Source of the DNA: Asterochloris sp. CNOR1
Lineage: Eukaryota; Chlorophyta; Trebouxiophyceae; Trebouxiales; Trebouxiaceae
Assembly (NCBI GenBank): GCA_963969365.1
Contig: OZ017751.1
Location: forward strand, 1,116,001 to 1,180,000
DNA: 64,000 bases
Direction: 5' to 3'
A program made the translations under genes and the position numbers. This document shows positions 1 through 11,725 of this stretch, one piece after another. Every line of letters begins with the position of its first letter. The stretch's first letter is position 1. The notes beneath the pieces are model-generated. The model had not been told where the DNA came from. It saw nothing but the letters and a program-made list of their open reading frames with translations, and did no database searches.

Positions 1-489
1 CCCTGGCTGGGGCGAGCAGGTGGGCCTGCCCAGATGCGCAGATGGCATGCAGGCAGCAGCCATCACACAGCTTGCCCACTGCCGCATCGTCTGTGATGTC
101 CCTTTCAAAGTCTGTCAACTGGAAGTCCTGCATTGGCAGAGCGCACTGGGGAGATAGGTGCAGGAGCCCCAGCAAAGCATAGCATGAGCCCACGGCAAGG
201 GTGTTACACCTGAGTTTCAAGGTTCAGGCCTGCCTGGATGGCACCTTTGAGCTCGTTCAATGCGCTGCCTGTGAAGTTTAGACAGATCGCAGGGCGGACA
301 GCAGCCTTGCTGCCCACAAGTATCACCCTCAGTTGCATGGCGCAGGTGCAACCCTGTGAAGATCTTAGCTGAATTGACGACCTGGCAGTTCATGACATTG
401 ACCAGGTCAACCACTTTCAACAAATAAAGAAGTTGTGTGGCCTGGCTGGCAATCTTTGGTGCACAACAAAGACCTCAAGCGCCTGCATC
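1..489 (-). CDS. Partial unrecognised gene at left edge
   Basis: Three apparent exons read on the minus strand: about 457-330 (including the run LLKVVDLVNVMNCQVV), about 277-212 (LNELKGAIQAGLNLETQ) and about 150 to the window edge (MQDFQLTDFERDITDD). They are joined by plausible GT donors and CAG acceptors and look helical and acidic, like a large soluble protein. A possible start ATG lies at 489, 83 bp below the stop of the RUS gene, but it would need a very short first intron of about 32 bp, so the 5' end is doubtful. I do not recognise the family. The gene continues beyond position 1. The opposite strand also carries an open frame here, which makes the strand assignment moderate only. Confidence 0.42.
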
Positions 490-571
490 TGGGCTTCCGC
501 TGGTGCTTTGACATAGTTGGCAATGACACACCGCGGGTGTACCCTCTCAAGTTCAGGCGCATGTACAACAA

Positions 572-3351
572 TCACCCCAAGTGAAACCCCATGCCAGATC
601 TACAGTGCCCTTGTACTATGGCTTCAAGTCTCAGTCCCCATGAATATTCACAAGCTGCAGTCTCTGGCCAGTCAAGCTCTGTAAAGAAACTCTTGTGGTG
701 GACCAGCCACTGGCCTCCAGCTGTTCTTTCAGATGTGGGGAACTGAAGTCTGTGTGCTGGCGACGCTGCACACAGCAGCTGCATCAGTGGCTTGGGGACC
801 GCTTCTGCAACCAGCCTCACCTTTAATGAACCCACCTCTTCAGCACTGACGTGCTTGCCCAACTTGGCTGTCTGCGCATGGTAACGCTGCAGCAGGCAGC
901 CACCAGCCAGCGCCTCGAGCCTGTCCAGTGCCGTGGCATCCTCAGCAAAAGCCACAAGGCAGTGCCCAGGCTGCTGTGCAACTACAAATGGCTGCCCAGG
1001 AGCCATGCCAAGCAGGTCGAGGTCCTCCTTAGTGCACGCGATCTGAACCCAGGCAAGCACAAGCATGGAGCCTGCCCATTTTGACTGCACTGCACGCAGT
1101 GGTCACGCCTCTCACTCACCCATTGCACCCTCAGCTTGTATGGCTGCCATAAGATGTCTGTCAAGGTTGGTGGAAACAGGGGCTCCAGCTGTGCCATCCG
1201 CTCAGGGGTGGTCCTCCTGCCCTGCAGCCAGCTTGAGGCTTTCAATCAGCTTCTGGTGTGCGGGACATGTCCTGCCACCCAGCTGATGCACAGCAGGCTG
1301 CAAGTTGCACCTTGGACAGGACAAATACACCTTGTGCCCTCCACATTAGGGGTTCAGCCTGCGCAGAGACCTCCTGTCAGGCATGCTGGAGAGACAGCAC
1401 AGATGTGATGCCTAAGGAGTCAATGAGCGTTTGCCTGTAGAAGGGAAGGCCTCACAGCTGCAGGGCAGTCACCTCACCTGCTGGATAAAGATGGCCATGC
1501 GAGCCGGATTCATGGTCTTCAGCACCAGGGCACGCACGGCCCTAATGTTGCAGTAGACATGGGCATATGTCAGGCTCAGGAAGGCCGCCCACACAAGCAC
1601 GGGACTGTCTGCACCCTCAAATCAGACCTCAGGAGAGGCTCTGCAAGGGGCTGTGCTGCAGCTGTGCTCCACGGTGAAACCAGCACCCTGCTTGCCTGCA
1701 GTGCTGTAGGTCAACGCCATCCCAAGCAGCATGCCCAGAAGCGTTGTTGCTGTTTCCTGAACGAAGGCGCAGTGAGCCTCAGAGCAGCAGCAATGCCGAA
1801 CACTTACAGACAGCCAGCTGTCAGCCCTACTGTATCAAGCAGTGATTGGACTACCGCGCTGCACAGACTGTGTCTGCACCTGGCAGCCCTCCTTGGCACT
1901 GATATCAGCTGCGTTCTGCTGGATGGCAAAGTGCTGCGTCAGGGCTGCACGGACAGCTCCAGCAGCAGCCCCTGTGACCCCAGACAACACCTTGGCTGAG
2001 CACAGACAGTGGGAAGCGGCTATCTGCAGTCAATGCTGTGAGACAACTTTGCAGGGCTTCTGCAATCAAGTGGAGTGCAGACAAGCTGAGAACAGAGTGT
2101 GATGCCGGCAAGCTGGGAACAGAATGTGACAGATACCACACAGCTGACACTGTAGAATGCTAGAAGACAGGCTTGTGCAGCCAAGGGCCTTCAGGGCAAG
2201 CAATGCAGGTGTTAGAGGCCAGCAATGCCATGCAGGCAGCTTGGTATTACCTGTGATTGCCCGGGCAACGCTGCCAAGGCAGGCCATCATCAGAAACAGG
2301 GAAGGAAAGATGGGGGCAATGAGCTCCAGGCACATCCCTGCACCCCATCAGCAGGCAGGGCCTTTGACAGGCAGGCTGCTGGCAGCATCTGGGGGCAATC
2401 CATGGGGTGAGCACCAAAAGGGGAGTGTCTAACACGTGAGCATCATTGTTACTTACAAAGAGTCTGCGAACATCCTCCACTGCCCAGCAGGAAAGCATCT
2501 TTCTCACCTACATTGTTCAAGCAGTCTGCAAAGAGCCTCCATTGCTTGGCATACACATCCAAGTTACTACCCTGCAGCCAGGACAGAGCTCTGGGCCCTG
2601 GCGGCTACGTGCTGGAAGCATCGAGGAGAAGCCAGAGACTTTGAAGAGCTCCACAAGCAGCACTGCTGAGAGCCCTTGATTTCACGCTGTGGCCCCAAGT
2701 ATCAGCTCAGGTGCCAAGCATGCATTGGCAGTCTGCATAAAGTGCAAACCTGGTAGCCAGCGAAGAGGACCCCAGCCACCTGGCCTGAAAAATCCTTGAT
2801 GAACCACTGCATCACTGCTGCGAGCGGTGTGGCTGCCTGCAACACAACGTCGTGCCCATTGGCTGCCCTCGTCAATCATGCACCATCTCATGACAGTAGC
2901 AGATCTCTGCAGGAAGAGGCAGCAGCGTTTGCTCAGCTCTGCCAGCAGCAGCTACATCACTCATCTACCGGGGCATCAGTGTGCAGCAGCAGCACTGCCT
3001 CAACCATACCTCTTTGCCAACAATTCCTTTCAAAAAGGCCTGCGCACAGATGATGCCTCGCACATAGCTGCTGACAGCTTGGAGGGAGTCGAAGACCTGA
3101 AAGGCTGCAGCCAAGTGTACAGAGCAAGGTGCTTGAATTGCTGCAGGCGGACACAGAAGAGGAGCCAGATCAAGATGCCAAGACCTGATGGCATACTCAC
3201 TGGTGTAATCCTGAGTCACTGAATGAGGAAAGCCCTCAGGGATGAATGGGGCCCACAGCTTTTTGCGCCATATGGCTGCCTGGCCGCCTTCAGCTGGAGC
3301 CAGCTCAACCTGCTTGCCATTACTGAGCACAAAACGATCTGACTGCCCCAT
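572..3351 (-). CDS. ROOT UV-B SENSITIVE (RUS/DUF647) family protein
   Basis: Ten exons on the minus strand give a closed 454-aa frame, a usual length for this family: 3351-3201, 3104-3010, 2836-2750, 2571-2508, 2337-2251, 1995-1880, 1756-1696, 1608-1478, 1221-1120, 1042-572. DUF647 hallmarks appear in order: FIPEGFPHSVTQDY, VMQWFIKDFSGQVAG, GSNLDVYAKQWRLFADCLNN, the hydrophobic stretch IAPIFPSLFLMMACLGSVAR, HFAIQQNAADISAKEG, and CNIRAVRALVLKTMNP. The ATG at 3351 is the first in frame, but a splice acceptor just upstream means a targeting exon could precede it. Plant RUS proteins act in plastids in UV-B signalling, root development and vitamin B6-linked processes; the exact biochemical role is unsettled. 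The intron after exon 7 uses a GC donor (CAG|GCAAGC, GC at 1695-1694), required by the reading frame. The neighbour at about 4 kb is transcribed divergently. Confidence 0.9.
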
Positions 3352-3982
3352 TGGTACCCTGGTACTGGACAACAGCAAGTTGACATGCAAGACAAGAAGA
3401 AATCCACATGAGCTGCTTCACAGTCAGCAATGCACCTGCCACTTGCTGATGCAGGCCCACCTGAGTGCAGCTTGCCACTTTTCCAGCATCTTAGATCTTA
3501 CAGACTTGCAGGGCCACCAACATTCAATTTGTGTCTGTCGCTTGCTGAGTTTTGCTGAGGTGAGCACCCCATAAGATTGATGAATGAGTTCTGGCCTGGA
3601 ATTGTCAGAACATCACCAGAATGGGAAAAGCCCATCTGCTGTGAAGCTCAGAGGAAGGCCTCATCCTTTCATCTGATCAGCTGCCGGCTAGGAACGACAT
3701 GTTTTGGGCAAGAAGAAGAGAGGAACTTGTTCTTTCTGCCATTGCACTCACACATCAACTTGTGTATCCCCTCCTTAAACTGTTTCGTCAGATGCTCGAT
3801 ATGTCAAGCTGACGTTCTGTTCCATGCCAAGACATAACGAGGTACCAACGATTGCAATGTTATTCACCTGGCCCATCATGCACACATGCCATGCCCATTG
3901 ATCTGCTAGAGTCTCTGGCAGCAGAGTGGCCTCAAGATTCCTTTTGCAGCATTGAGAGGTGGCTGACGAGGTTTTGCTGCAC
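3352..3982. promoter_or_regulatory. Divergent intergenic region, RUS / GT31
   Basis: About 630 bp between the RUS start (minus) and the first candidate ATG of the glycosyltransferase gene (plus). It may hold 5' UTRs, an upstream RUS transit-peptide exon and promoters for both genes. I see no recognisable motif or conserved coding segment in it. Confidence 0.35.
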
Positions 3983-6851
3983 ATGCATGCTAAGGTGAAT
4001 AATATTGTGGTGCAGGGCGGGCTGCAGCCAGTCTTGCGTGCTGCTCAGCATGATGCAGAAGTATGGCTGGGCAAGGGTCATTGCTGGCACGCTGCTGTTC
4101 GGCATGCTTGCAGCCTGCAAGATGTCTTTGACAGGCCCAGCCGCCAGGTGAGTATCAATTGTATAGACAGCACCACTCGTGGCCTACAGGCAACTCATCC
4201 AATGTATGTGCTTGCAGGCCAGTCAGTAATCCCAAACATGGGCAGCAGAGGTCTTTACTGCAGGAACCCAAATCCTCGGCCACAGGCGTTGGCAGTGGAG
4301 ACTTAGAGCGCAGCATATCCAGCGCTGATGTGGTCCTGGCAATTCCGTCAGAGCTCAGCAGGTGCGCGCTGCAAGCCCAGAAGCACCAGCCAGAGAGCAT
4401 GACTGTCCCTATGAAGAGGCAGCCTCCATGCAATTTCTGCAGCAGCACCGTCCATGTGACAGCTCCTGTCCTGCTGGCTGTGCAGGCTGCCACTTGTGGC
4501 CGCCACCTCTCAAATAGCATGTGTCACCTGCAGCAGCGCTGTGATGACATCTGTGGCCGCTGCTGCAATAACCTTGCTGCAGGAGGGCCACCAGTAGGTA
4601 CACCGGCAGCAGAAGTGTCACGAGACGTGTCTCCAATAGTGCAGGCTGTCCCTGGTGGCCGCCTCAAGGGCTTGGAGGAATGGACTGCGCACTTTCATAG
4701 CTCTTGAGCAGCCCATCACGCAGGAGCTCATCAGGTCCCACCCCATCATTGAGGTCAGTCCCCTGCCTGCCTGCATACAGCTGTGCAGGGCACAGTCAAA
4801 TGCACGTGGGGCCCACCAGTCCAGTATCAACAGCTGGCAGCCGCAGCCTTTGAGCTTGGCAGCTCTTCCCATTTGGCATGATGTCCCACCCTATCTTAGC
4901 TTTCTGTCTGCCTACACCTGCAGGAGGGCATGGCTTACCACAATGAAACTTATGGCTACAGCAAGAACTGGCGGGCTGCAATGCACCGCAAAGCCGGGGA
5001 CCGCAGGTCAGCCAGACACCAGTGGCCTGCCACTGGGCTGGTGCACCATCCAAAGGCTGGGGCGGTCTTGTGACATACCAGGCTGCGCTGCAGGGCCACA
5101 CTCACTCCATTTATAGCCGCCGAGGAGCTTGGTGCTGGCTCATACAAGTGGATGGTGTTTGGAGACGATGGTGGGGCTTTGACTGTAGAATCTGTATTGT
5201 AGAACAGGGGCTGTGTGCTACCAGCTGCAACAGGGGTGACCAGTCGCAGGCTGGCGTCTTTGCACTGGAGAATCTGGATATGCTGGTACAGCTCAATCTT
5301 CTCTCACGCCATTGGCTGCTACTGCAGACACTGTGTGGTTCCTGAGCAACGTGCTGAACATGCTCAGCACCATGGACTCTGCAGTCCCTTACCTGCTGAC
5401 CGATCACATCTGGTGGGTGCTGCGAATCTGCCGTCGGCATACCTGGCAGGTAGCAGCCATTACATCATGTTTTGATCACCAGGCGGTGTGCTCTGCAGGT
5501 GGCCCTGGTGGACAGGTGAGCAGCAGCCTTGCCTGCAACTCCTTTCATTGTCAGAGGACATGTACAGCTGCGAGCGGTGGCCTGTCAGGGAGGTGCTGCC
5601 ACCATGCATGCTCATGCCTGGTGACCCAGCCCCAGCGCAGCGTCGCCTGGCGGCCTGGCTGCTGCACAGCGGACCCTGGCCACTGACACCAAATCGAGGC
5701 CTTCACCTTCCACTGAGCTGATGTGTAGCAAAGGCATGCACCGTCCTGCCGACCGCTCAACCTTCCCTGCACGGTCGCTGCAGAGGGCCGGGAGGTTCAG
5801 CTCCACGCCAACAGGCTGGCGCCTCGCTGCCTGCCCTGCAGCTACCAGGACCCCCTGTTGGCCAATCACACCCCCAGCCTCAGCCAGTTCAGTGCACAGC
5901 CTTCGTGCCACTGCAACCAGGCTGCCATCTGCGAGGGAGTCCAGCATGGCCTGCCAGGCGCCAGCTGCCCTGCTGGCTATGGCATGGGTGAGCTTGCTTC
6001 ACTCAACAGGTGCTGCTTGGGCTGTGTGCCTGCGGCTCAGTGCAGCAGTGCACTCTGGACTGCCGCCACGCCGTAGCGGCAGCTTTGCTGGCCTTGGCAT
6101 GGGTGGGCAAGCATCAGCTCAGAGAGGCGTCGAGGGGGAGTGGCCTTGGGGGGTGCCTGCCAATGCACCCCGCACGGCATGCCAGGCGCCAGCTGCCCTG
6201 CTGGCAATGCTGTCTGCCTACAGCCCACCTCTGGAGTGTACCCTGGCTGGTCTGCCCGCAACCGCACCAGCTGGCACCCAGCCTGTCGCCTGGGTCACCT
6301 GCCTATGGCCGAAGCAACCCCAGCGTCCAAGGCTGGCTTGAGGTCTGACATGATGCCCTGGTGTGTGGCATGCAGACTGTTGCTTAAGCCTGTCACCTAT
6401 GCCCTCCTGCTTCAGGGTCCTGGTACTTTCCACATGGAGGAGCTGGCATGATCTTCAGGTCAGTCACTCTCAGTGCTGCAGTTCAAGCCCTGCAAGCTGC
6501 TACTCAAGCTGCACTGGTGCTGGCCAAGTCCAGTGATTGTGTCATTTGCCTGAGGGAAGCCGCCTGCATGACGCATTGATGGCCTGTGCTCCTGCCGGGC
6601 ATGCTCAATGCTTTTGACACCTTGTGAATGTCGCCTGCATGCTGCACAGATGCAGAAGCCAGCTGCAGTTCAGCTGGCTGCCCTCACTCTGTACACTGTT
6701 GGTAGCCATGCCTGCAGCTCTGGACTCCTGCAAAGGGTCCCGCTGCAGCAGGCTACCCAATGGATCGATGCTCAGCCAGACATTGGCTCTGGAGACTCCA
6801 TGGTGGCTTCACTGGTGTACAGCCAAGTCCAGATCATGCCCACTGATCCAG
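3983..6851 (+). CDS. Fringe-like glycosyltransferase (GT31 type)
   Basis: Plus-strand exons carry the pattern of Fringe/DUF604-like glycosyltransferases. One exon at about 4262-4360 contains SSADVVLAIPSELS; one ending near 4754 contains NGLRTFIALEQPI; one at about 4931-5007 contains NETYGYSKNWRAAMHRKAGD; one at about 5081-5170 reads PFIAAEELGAGSYKWMVFGD and joins to an exon at about 5323-5420 that completes GDDDT and continues VWFLSNVLNML and YLLTDHIW. GDDDT is the metal/UDP-sugar binding DxD motif of GT31. A Cys-rich exon (about 5836-5990, CSYQDPLLANHTPS with several Cys) and an exon with GSGDSMVASLVYSQ and TDPG (about 6740-6851) fit the C-terminal half of this fold. Known members transfer sugars in the Golgi. 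The start at 3983 and the 3' end are uncertain, and I see no clear signal anchor. The exon near 7.06 kb may belong to the same gene. Confidence 0.72.
5963..6212. repeat. Degenerate tandem copies of an exon-donor edge
   Basis: The 3' end of the Cys-rich exon and its GTGAGC donor (from 5963, core TGCTGGCTATGGCATGGGTG) recurs in the downstream intron at about 6081 (CTGGCCTTGGCATGGGTGGG) and again at about 6191 (AGCTGCCCTGCTGGC). The spacing is about 118 and 110 bp. Two decayed copies of an exon/donor boundary therefore sit in the following intron. Confidence 0.65.
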
Positions 6852-7061
6852 GTGTGTGCTTCGCGTCCTGGCAGGGCGAGTGCAGCATAGGTGCACACCG
6901 TGCCCATCGCTTGAGACACCTGCTGGTTTGTGTGTGCTCAGCGCACCGAGGCGCAAGGCAGATGCTGGCTGTTGGGGCGCCCTGCAGCTGTGGTCCTACC
7001 TGGTCACACCCCAGCATCTTAAAGCCCTGACAGCAGCTCTCACACACCCTGGGAATGCTCA

Positions 7062-8426
7062 TGTGAGCAGGGTATGGCTACTTGAGACCCAACATTCGAC
7101 TGTTCGACCCAGGCTGGAAGGGCCCTCAGATGAAGGGCCCAGAGGATGAGAGCGTGCCCGCCATGGACAATGGCAATGACCCTGCAGGACTCATTCGCAG
7201 GTGATGCTGTTGCAAGGGGCTGTGTGTAGCCCTGCTCTCATGCTGCACGTGATTTTGCAGCAGGGCCCAACAATGCAGTGCTGCACAGTTGTGTTGCATG
7301 TAGCCTGCTGCGACTCGCTGTACATGTGCCCTGCCCTTAATCGGTGCCTGCCAAACGTAGTGGCAGCATTTCAGAGGGGCTGCTGTGCAGGTGCTTGCCT
7401 TTTGGTAATCCAACCTGTCTGTGGGCAGCTTGGAGTGTTGCTTCAATTCAGCAGACTATTTCTGTAGGTGCTGCGGCCCATCTGCATGTAACCTGCTGGC
7501 AGGTAGGAAAAGCAGCAGAGCCATGTACGTCTGGAGGAGAGCTGGCAGTAATGTGCTGTGCTTCTGCCGGTGTGACGCCTTTGCTGAGGACTGTCCCTGC
7601 CGCATGCAGACTTGCAGACAGTCGGCAGTGCTGCTCAGCTGCCCCTCAGGCCACCCTCAGGGGACATTGCAGACTTGCTGCCGGGTGGGCTGGAACCTGC
7701 TGCTCTGCCATCCTGCAGGTTCCAAGCTGCCATTGGCAGAGATGGCTGCCATGAGGAGTGCCAGGACCAGCTGGAGCATGTGCTGTCATGCCACCTGCGG
7801 GCCCGCCATGCCTCATCCGAGCGCAAGGCAGACCGGCTGGAGCTGGAGACTGCACTGCAGGACGCGCCCACAGAGGCCCACCAGATTGCGGTGAGGCTGC
7901 AATATATGGTGGTAAGCAGCCTACACTGCCCGCCATGCACAGGGCCGGGTGCTGCCTCTGCTCTGGAGGCTCCATAGATGCCCACCAGAGTTCAGGGGGG
8001 GCCAAGCCATGGCAGGCCTGACTGTCACAATGACCCCTCTGGCAGAGATCAACGGGGATAACAGGGAGGGGCCCCGGCATCACACTTAGCGCAAAGCAAC
8101 AGAAGAGGTTGTACGCCTTTTGCTTTGCACGTGCCTTGCCAGCCAAACGTGCATGCAGCTATATGCACCAGCATCGGGCCCCACGCTGAACTGCACTGAC
8201 AACTCTGCTTGGCTGCTGTTGCAGTTGCGGCAGGGGAATCATCAAAGTGATACCAGTGGCCTCACTGTGGCCCGATCAGGTCCCACTCAAGAGTCTGCCT
8301 TGCCTGCTGGTACAGGTGAGGCTGCACCACAGGCTGGGGCACCTGGTTGACATCTATGACGGCCTGCACCCAGGGCGGTCGTGGTTCAGCCAGCTGTCGC
8401 TGACCCCGCGCGGGAGCGGCACCTGA
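7062..8426 (+). CDS. Unrecognised gene with coiled-coil-like exon
   Basis: Three plus-strand segments look coding. An exon at about 7069-7200 contains RLFDPGWKGPQMKGPEDE and ends at a GT donor. A segment at about 7720-7910 contains CHEECQDQLEHVLSCHL followed by a charged helical run (SSERKADRLELETALQDA). A last exon at about 8312-8426 contains LVDIYDGLHPGRSWFSQLS and ends in TGA at 8424-8426. I do not recognise the family. The first exon may instead be the 3' end of the upstream glycosyltransferase gene, and the link between the segments is inferred only from strand, spacing and splice-like borders. Confidence 0.4.
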
Positions 8427-9340
8427 TGGGCTGTGGGCAGAGGGATGGACTCAAGAGCCTCTCACAGAATAGGTTTACTCGCAGGGTGCTGCTGGGCCAG
8501 CACCTATTGCTGGCCCTGCGGCAACTGCCCTCTGGATAGCTGCTGGGCAGTAGCTGGGACAGTACTGAGCGCCATGAAGCGGCCTGTACACTGATGAGCC
8601 TGCATCCAGGGCAGATGCGGCGGATTCAGCAGTCTCTGTCACAGGCGCAATGGCCTGGAGGTTGCAGCTGAGTGCTATGAAGCTGGTCGCCCACACAGGT
8701 ATACGCCCGCATGTCTGGCGCAAAGATGCAGCTCCCAGGACGGCTGAGGTGAGGGTGTGAACACAGCCTTTTCCCTTCAGCTCACAAAATTGAGCTCAGC
8801 CATTCCCCTTGGTGAAGGCGCTGGAACTTTGTGCCGTGTCAATAAATGGTCTTCTCCTATGAACAGCCCTGAAGTCACATACCGGATTGAAGTTGCCCGC
8901 TGCCTGCTCTTGGCAGTATGCCCCTGCTTGGAGCTGCTCTGCTTGTTGTAGGCCCAACCAAGGTGCTGCTGATTAGCCTGATGTGGGGTCACAGAGGCCA
9001 GCACTGTAGGATGGCCCCAGAAGCTGAGTGACTGACCAGGCCGACGTGAAGTGGCAAGCATGCAGCCATCATGCTGCTTGATGACGATTCAAGGATCTGG
9101 CCAGTCACTGGGGGCGACCTGAAAGCGAAAAGAGGCTTTGACTCGGTCCATGCTCAACACCTCTTTGAGACTGGGATAATGCAAAGATCTTAGTGGTCAT
9201 CATGCACCTGATGCAGAAACAATGAGCTGAGCGCAAATCTAAGCTGGCACAGCCATCCCTTCTACATGGCAGATTCGTCAGGTGTAGCCACCTTTCAAGC
9301 TGTTTTGGAGTGACGCAGCAGCCTGTTTCTGAAGCTCAGC
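8427..9340. other. Gene-free stretch
   Basis: About 900 bp between the stop at 8426 and the ATG at 9341, probably 3' UTR plus promoter. No reading frame with coding character, RNA gene or clear repeat was found. Confidence 0.4.
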
Positions 9341-10123
9341 ATGTCAAATTCTATTGCAGCAGGCATTGGCGATGACCTGCAGCACGCCTTGGCCACAGCT
9401 AAAGAGGTCTACAGGTTTTGCGCCTCCAACGCCAGACTCCTTTGGCCACTGGTGCTGCTGTCGCTGGTGTGCACAGCACTAACGCCAGCACTGGTGACTG
9501 CCATGCCCCTAGTGGGCATTTTGGCTGTGCCCCTCGGCTGCTTCGCGTCTGTTTTTGGCACAGCCTATTGCTGCCACGTGCTGGCACACCCAGGCACAAA
9601 CATTCTTGAAGCCGTCCAGGCTCTGCAAACACCCTCCCGCCCCCTCAGGCAGCTATGGCTGCTGATCACAAGCCTTATCCTGCCTCTTGCCCTGTGCCTG
9701 GTGGCGTTTGACGTCCTGATTTCTCCGCGGTTGCAAAGTACTATACAGGACCCGAACAGATCAGCTGCCCTTGCCATCACCCTGTTTGTGCTGGCGGCGG
9801 CATTCACCATGGCTAGCATCTATGTCTCCCTAGGCCTCATGCTCGCTCCCTGCCACGCATACCAGGAGACTCCAAACCCCTTGAACACTTCCTGGCAGGC
9901 TGCCAAGGGTCAGCGCCTCTTCCTGTTTGTGGCAGGAGTGCTGATTGGCCTGCCAATCACCGTGGCCTTGCTGCTTGTCATTGCCATTTCAGCCATTTTT
10001 GTGTCTGAAGGGGTCCTCGCCCTGGAGTGGACACTACTGTCATGTTTGTATGCTCCTGTGGCAATGTCACTGCCTGCTGTTATCAATGGACAGGCCTCTG
10101 AATCCTACACTGCGCTTGTCTAG
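9341..10123 (+). CDS. Intronless multi-pass membrane protein, 260 aa
   Basis: A single uninterrupted frame from ATG (9341) to TAG (10121-10123) encodes 260 residues. A short soluble N-terminus, roughly residues 1-30, is followed by about six hydrophobic segments: near residues 33-53, 54-75, 103-125, 143-165, 190-215 and 223-250. They are rich in Leu, Ala, Val and Ile, with a polar loop ending in SWQAAKGQR before the last pair. The general layout resembles bacterial multi-pass membrane domains of the DUF975 or glycerophosphodiesterase-membrane type, but that is only an impression and no motif decides a function. It is the only sizeable gene here without an intron, whereas its neighbours average several per kilobase. 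Recent transfer or a retrocopy are possible explanations; codon use does not look obviously foreign by eye. Confidence 0.75.
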   Translation: MSNSIAAGIGDDLQHALATAKEVYRFCASNARLLWPLVLLSLVCTALTPALVTAMPLVGILAVPLGCFASVFGTAYCCHVLAHPGTNILEAVQALQTPSRPLRQLWLLITSLILPLALCLVAFDVLISPRLQSTIQDPNRSAALAITLFVLAAAFTMASIYVSLGLMLAPCHAYQETPNPLNTSWQAAKGQRLFLFVAGVLIGLPITVALLLVIAISAIFVSEGVLALEWTLLSCLYAPVAMSLPAVINGQASESYTALV

Positions 10124-10270
10124 CTCAATTCTGAAGCCCAATGTTTCACAGACCCACAAGCTTCTGGGCTGCTCCTCACATATTGCCCGGTGCATTGTGA
10201 GTTTTGAAAATTTTTGCAAATATGCTGTCTATCCACAACTGACAGAGACTCAGAACTAGACCATGAGCTG

Positions 10271-11725
10271 ATGCACCCAGCAGCAACGCTGTTGAAAGGC
10301 AACCTGGAGCATGTAGTCGGAAGACAGTCCTCCGTCCAGCACAGGTGTCGCACCTCTGGAGTAAAACCTGTAAAATGCCTGGCAAAGAGGCTGCCCAAGA
10401 ACCCAAGCGACTTTAAGAACTATGATGACCTGAGGGAGCATCTACACAGCAAGCATGCGGGGTTCAGCATGTCAGATGTGCTCAACTGGCTTAGCAACAA
10501 TGCTTTTGGGGCCAGCAGGTGGGTCCAAGGCCTGTCACATGCAGTGCGCGGCAGTGAAGTGTGCTATGCAGCGGCAGAGACCATCTCGTAGTCCATACAT
10601 GCAGATCAACTGCCAATGGCAGCTTCGCTGCTGCATACCAATGGCTGGTCAAGAAACGGGAGCCCCAGATGTCCCGCCTGCAGGCTAAGCTGGAGGAGGT
10701 CCCAACAGTACAGCAGGTAACGACCTGCATGCTTGCACAGAGGGCGCAGGCCTGGCAATGGCCAGACGTCAGCGTGACGCCGGCCTCAGGGCTGCCAGCA
10801 CAACTGGAGAGTTGCTGCCCAGGAGCAGATAAGCTTTGAGCCTGACACCCCAGCCTCAAGCGCGTGTGCCCAGCAAGCCAGTAGGCTTGAAGGCTTGTTC
10901 CTGGCGTCACAACGATCTGTGGTGGGCATGTCCCGGTGTGACATGGCCCAGCAGGCTAGCTAGCAGGCCTGGCGTGAGTGCACATGGCCTCACACAGCAG
11001 TGTGTTGTGCTGTGCTGTGGCTGCAGGAGGAACATGTAGCAAAGGTGGCAGAGGTTCTCCTGTGCGAGCCTTGGCTGGTGCATCGCATGGCCCGGAAGAT
11101 GCCTGAGCTGCTCAGCATGGAGCGCATGGCCCTGGCTCGCAGGCTGCTGCTTCTGAAGGTCAGGCACCTGTCTTGCAATGCATGTCATCTTGCTTAGTGT
11201 GCTGGCTGAGCCGTGTTGCCCTGAGCAAGAAGGCGCTCAGTGCTCTTCTTGCTTGCTGTGGTGCCCACCTTCATGCATGAGCTCTTCACATCAGCATGGC
11301 AGGCGGTGTCCTCGATACTACTGATGAACAGTTGCCTCGGCTTGCGTCCTCCTCCAGAGGCACCTGCCAGAGTTTGAGTGGATCTCATGCCTTCATTGCA
11401 GAGGCTTCTCCCAGAATGTGATGTGGCGCAGCTGGTGGAGCTGCAGCCCTGCTGGCTGCTGCAGCAGCCAGACGATGTCGTTACAACCCAGCTTCAGAGA
11501 TCGCGACAACAGCTGCTGCAGTCCCTGCCAGGCAGTCTTTTCAGCAGAATGTGTGAGACAGATCCAACCATCTTGCTGGAGACAGACAGCAACTTAGGAA
11601 GCGGTCTGCAAGGCCTGAGGGACTTGTGGGACGCGGATGCCAGTGCACTGGCAGACAGCGATCCAGCAGACATGATACTAGCTGTCAGGGCCATGTCAAG
11701 TTCTGGGCCCCCAAGCAAGGTCTGA
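10271..11725 (+). CDS. Helical-repeat protein, possibly mTERF-like
   Basis: Four exons close in phase to 265 aa: 10271-10518, 10623-10716, 11027-11158 and 11402-11725 (TGA at 11723-11725). Exon 1 contains NYDDLREHLHSKHAGFSMSD. Exons 3 and 4 hold helical repeats with a proline-leucine spacing, for example EVLLCEPWLVHRMARKMPEL and DVAQLVELQPCWLLQQPDD, which resembles the weak repeats of mTERF-type and other organellar RNA/DNA-binding solenoids. That family link is an impression. The first in-frame ATG is at 10271; an upstream targeting exon cannot be excluded. The end of exon 4, including the stop codon, is tandemly duplicated just downstream (see 11643-11905). Confidence 0.68.

Noticed and set aside
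402-584. Plus-strand frame ending FRRMYNNHPK
   Set aside because: It looks protein-like but overlaps the RUS stop and the minus-strand exons of the left-edge gene. No start or upstream plus-strand exon was found.
3577-3837. Plus-strand frame upstream of the glycosyltransferase
   Set aside because: No splice-consistent link to the GT31 exons and no recognisable motif; more likely 5' UTR or promoter sequence.
4155-4520. Minus-strand 121-codon frame
   Set aside because: It is antisense to plus-strand exons that carry the GT31 pattern; no independent support.
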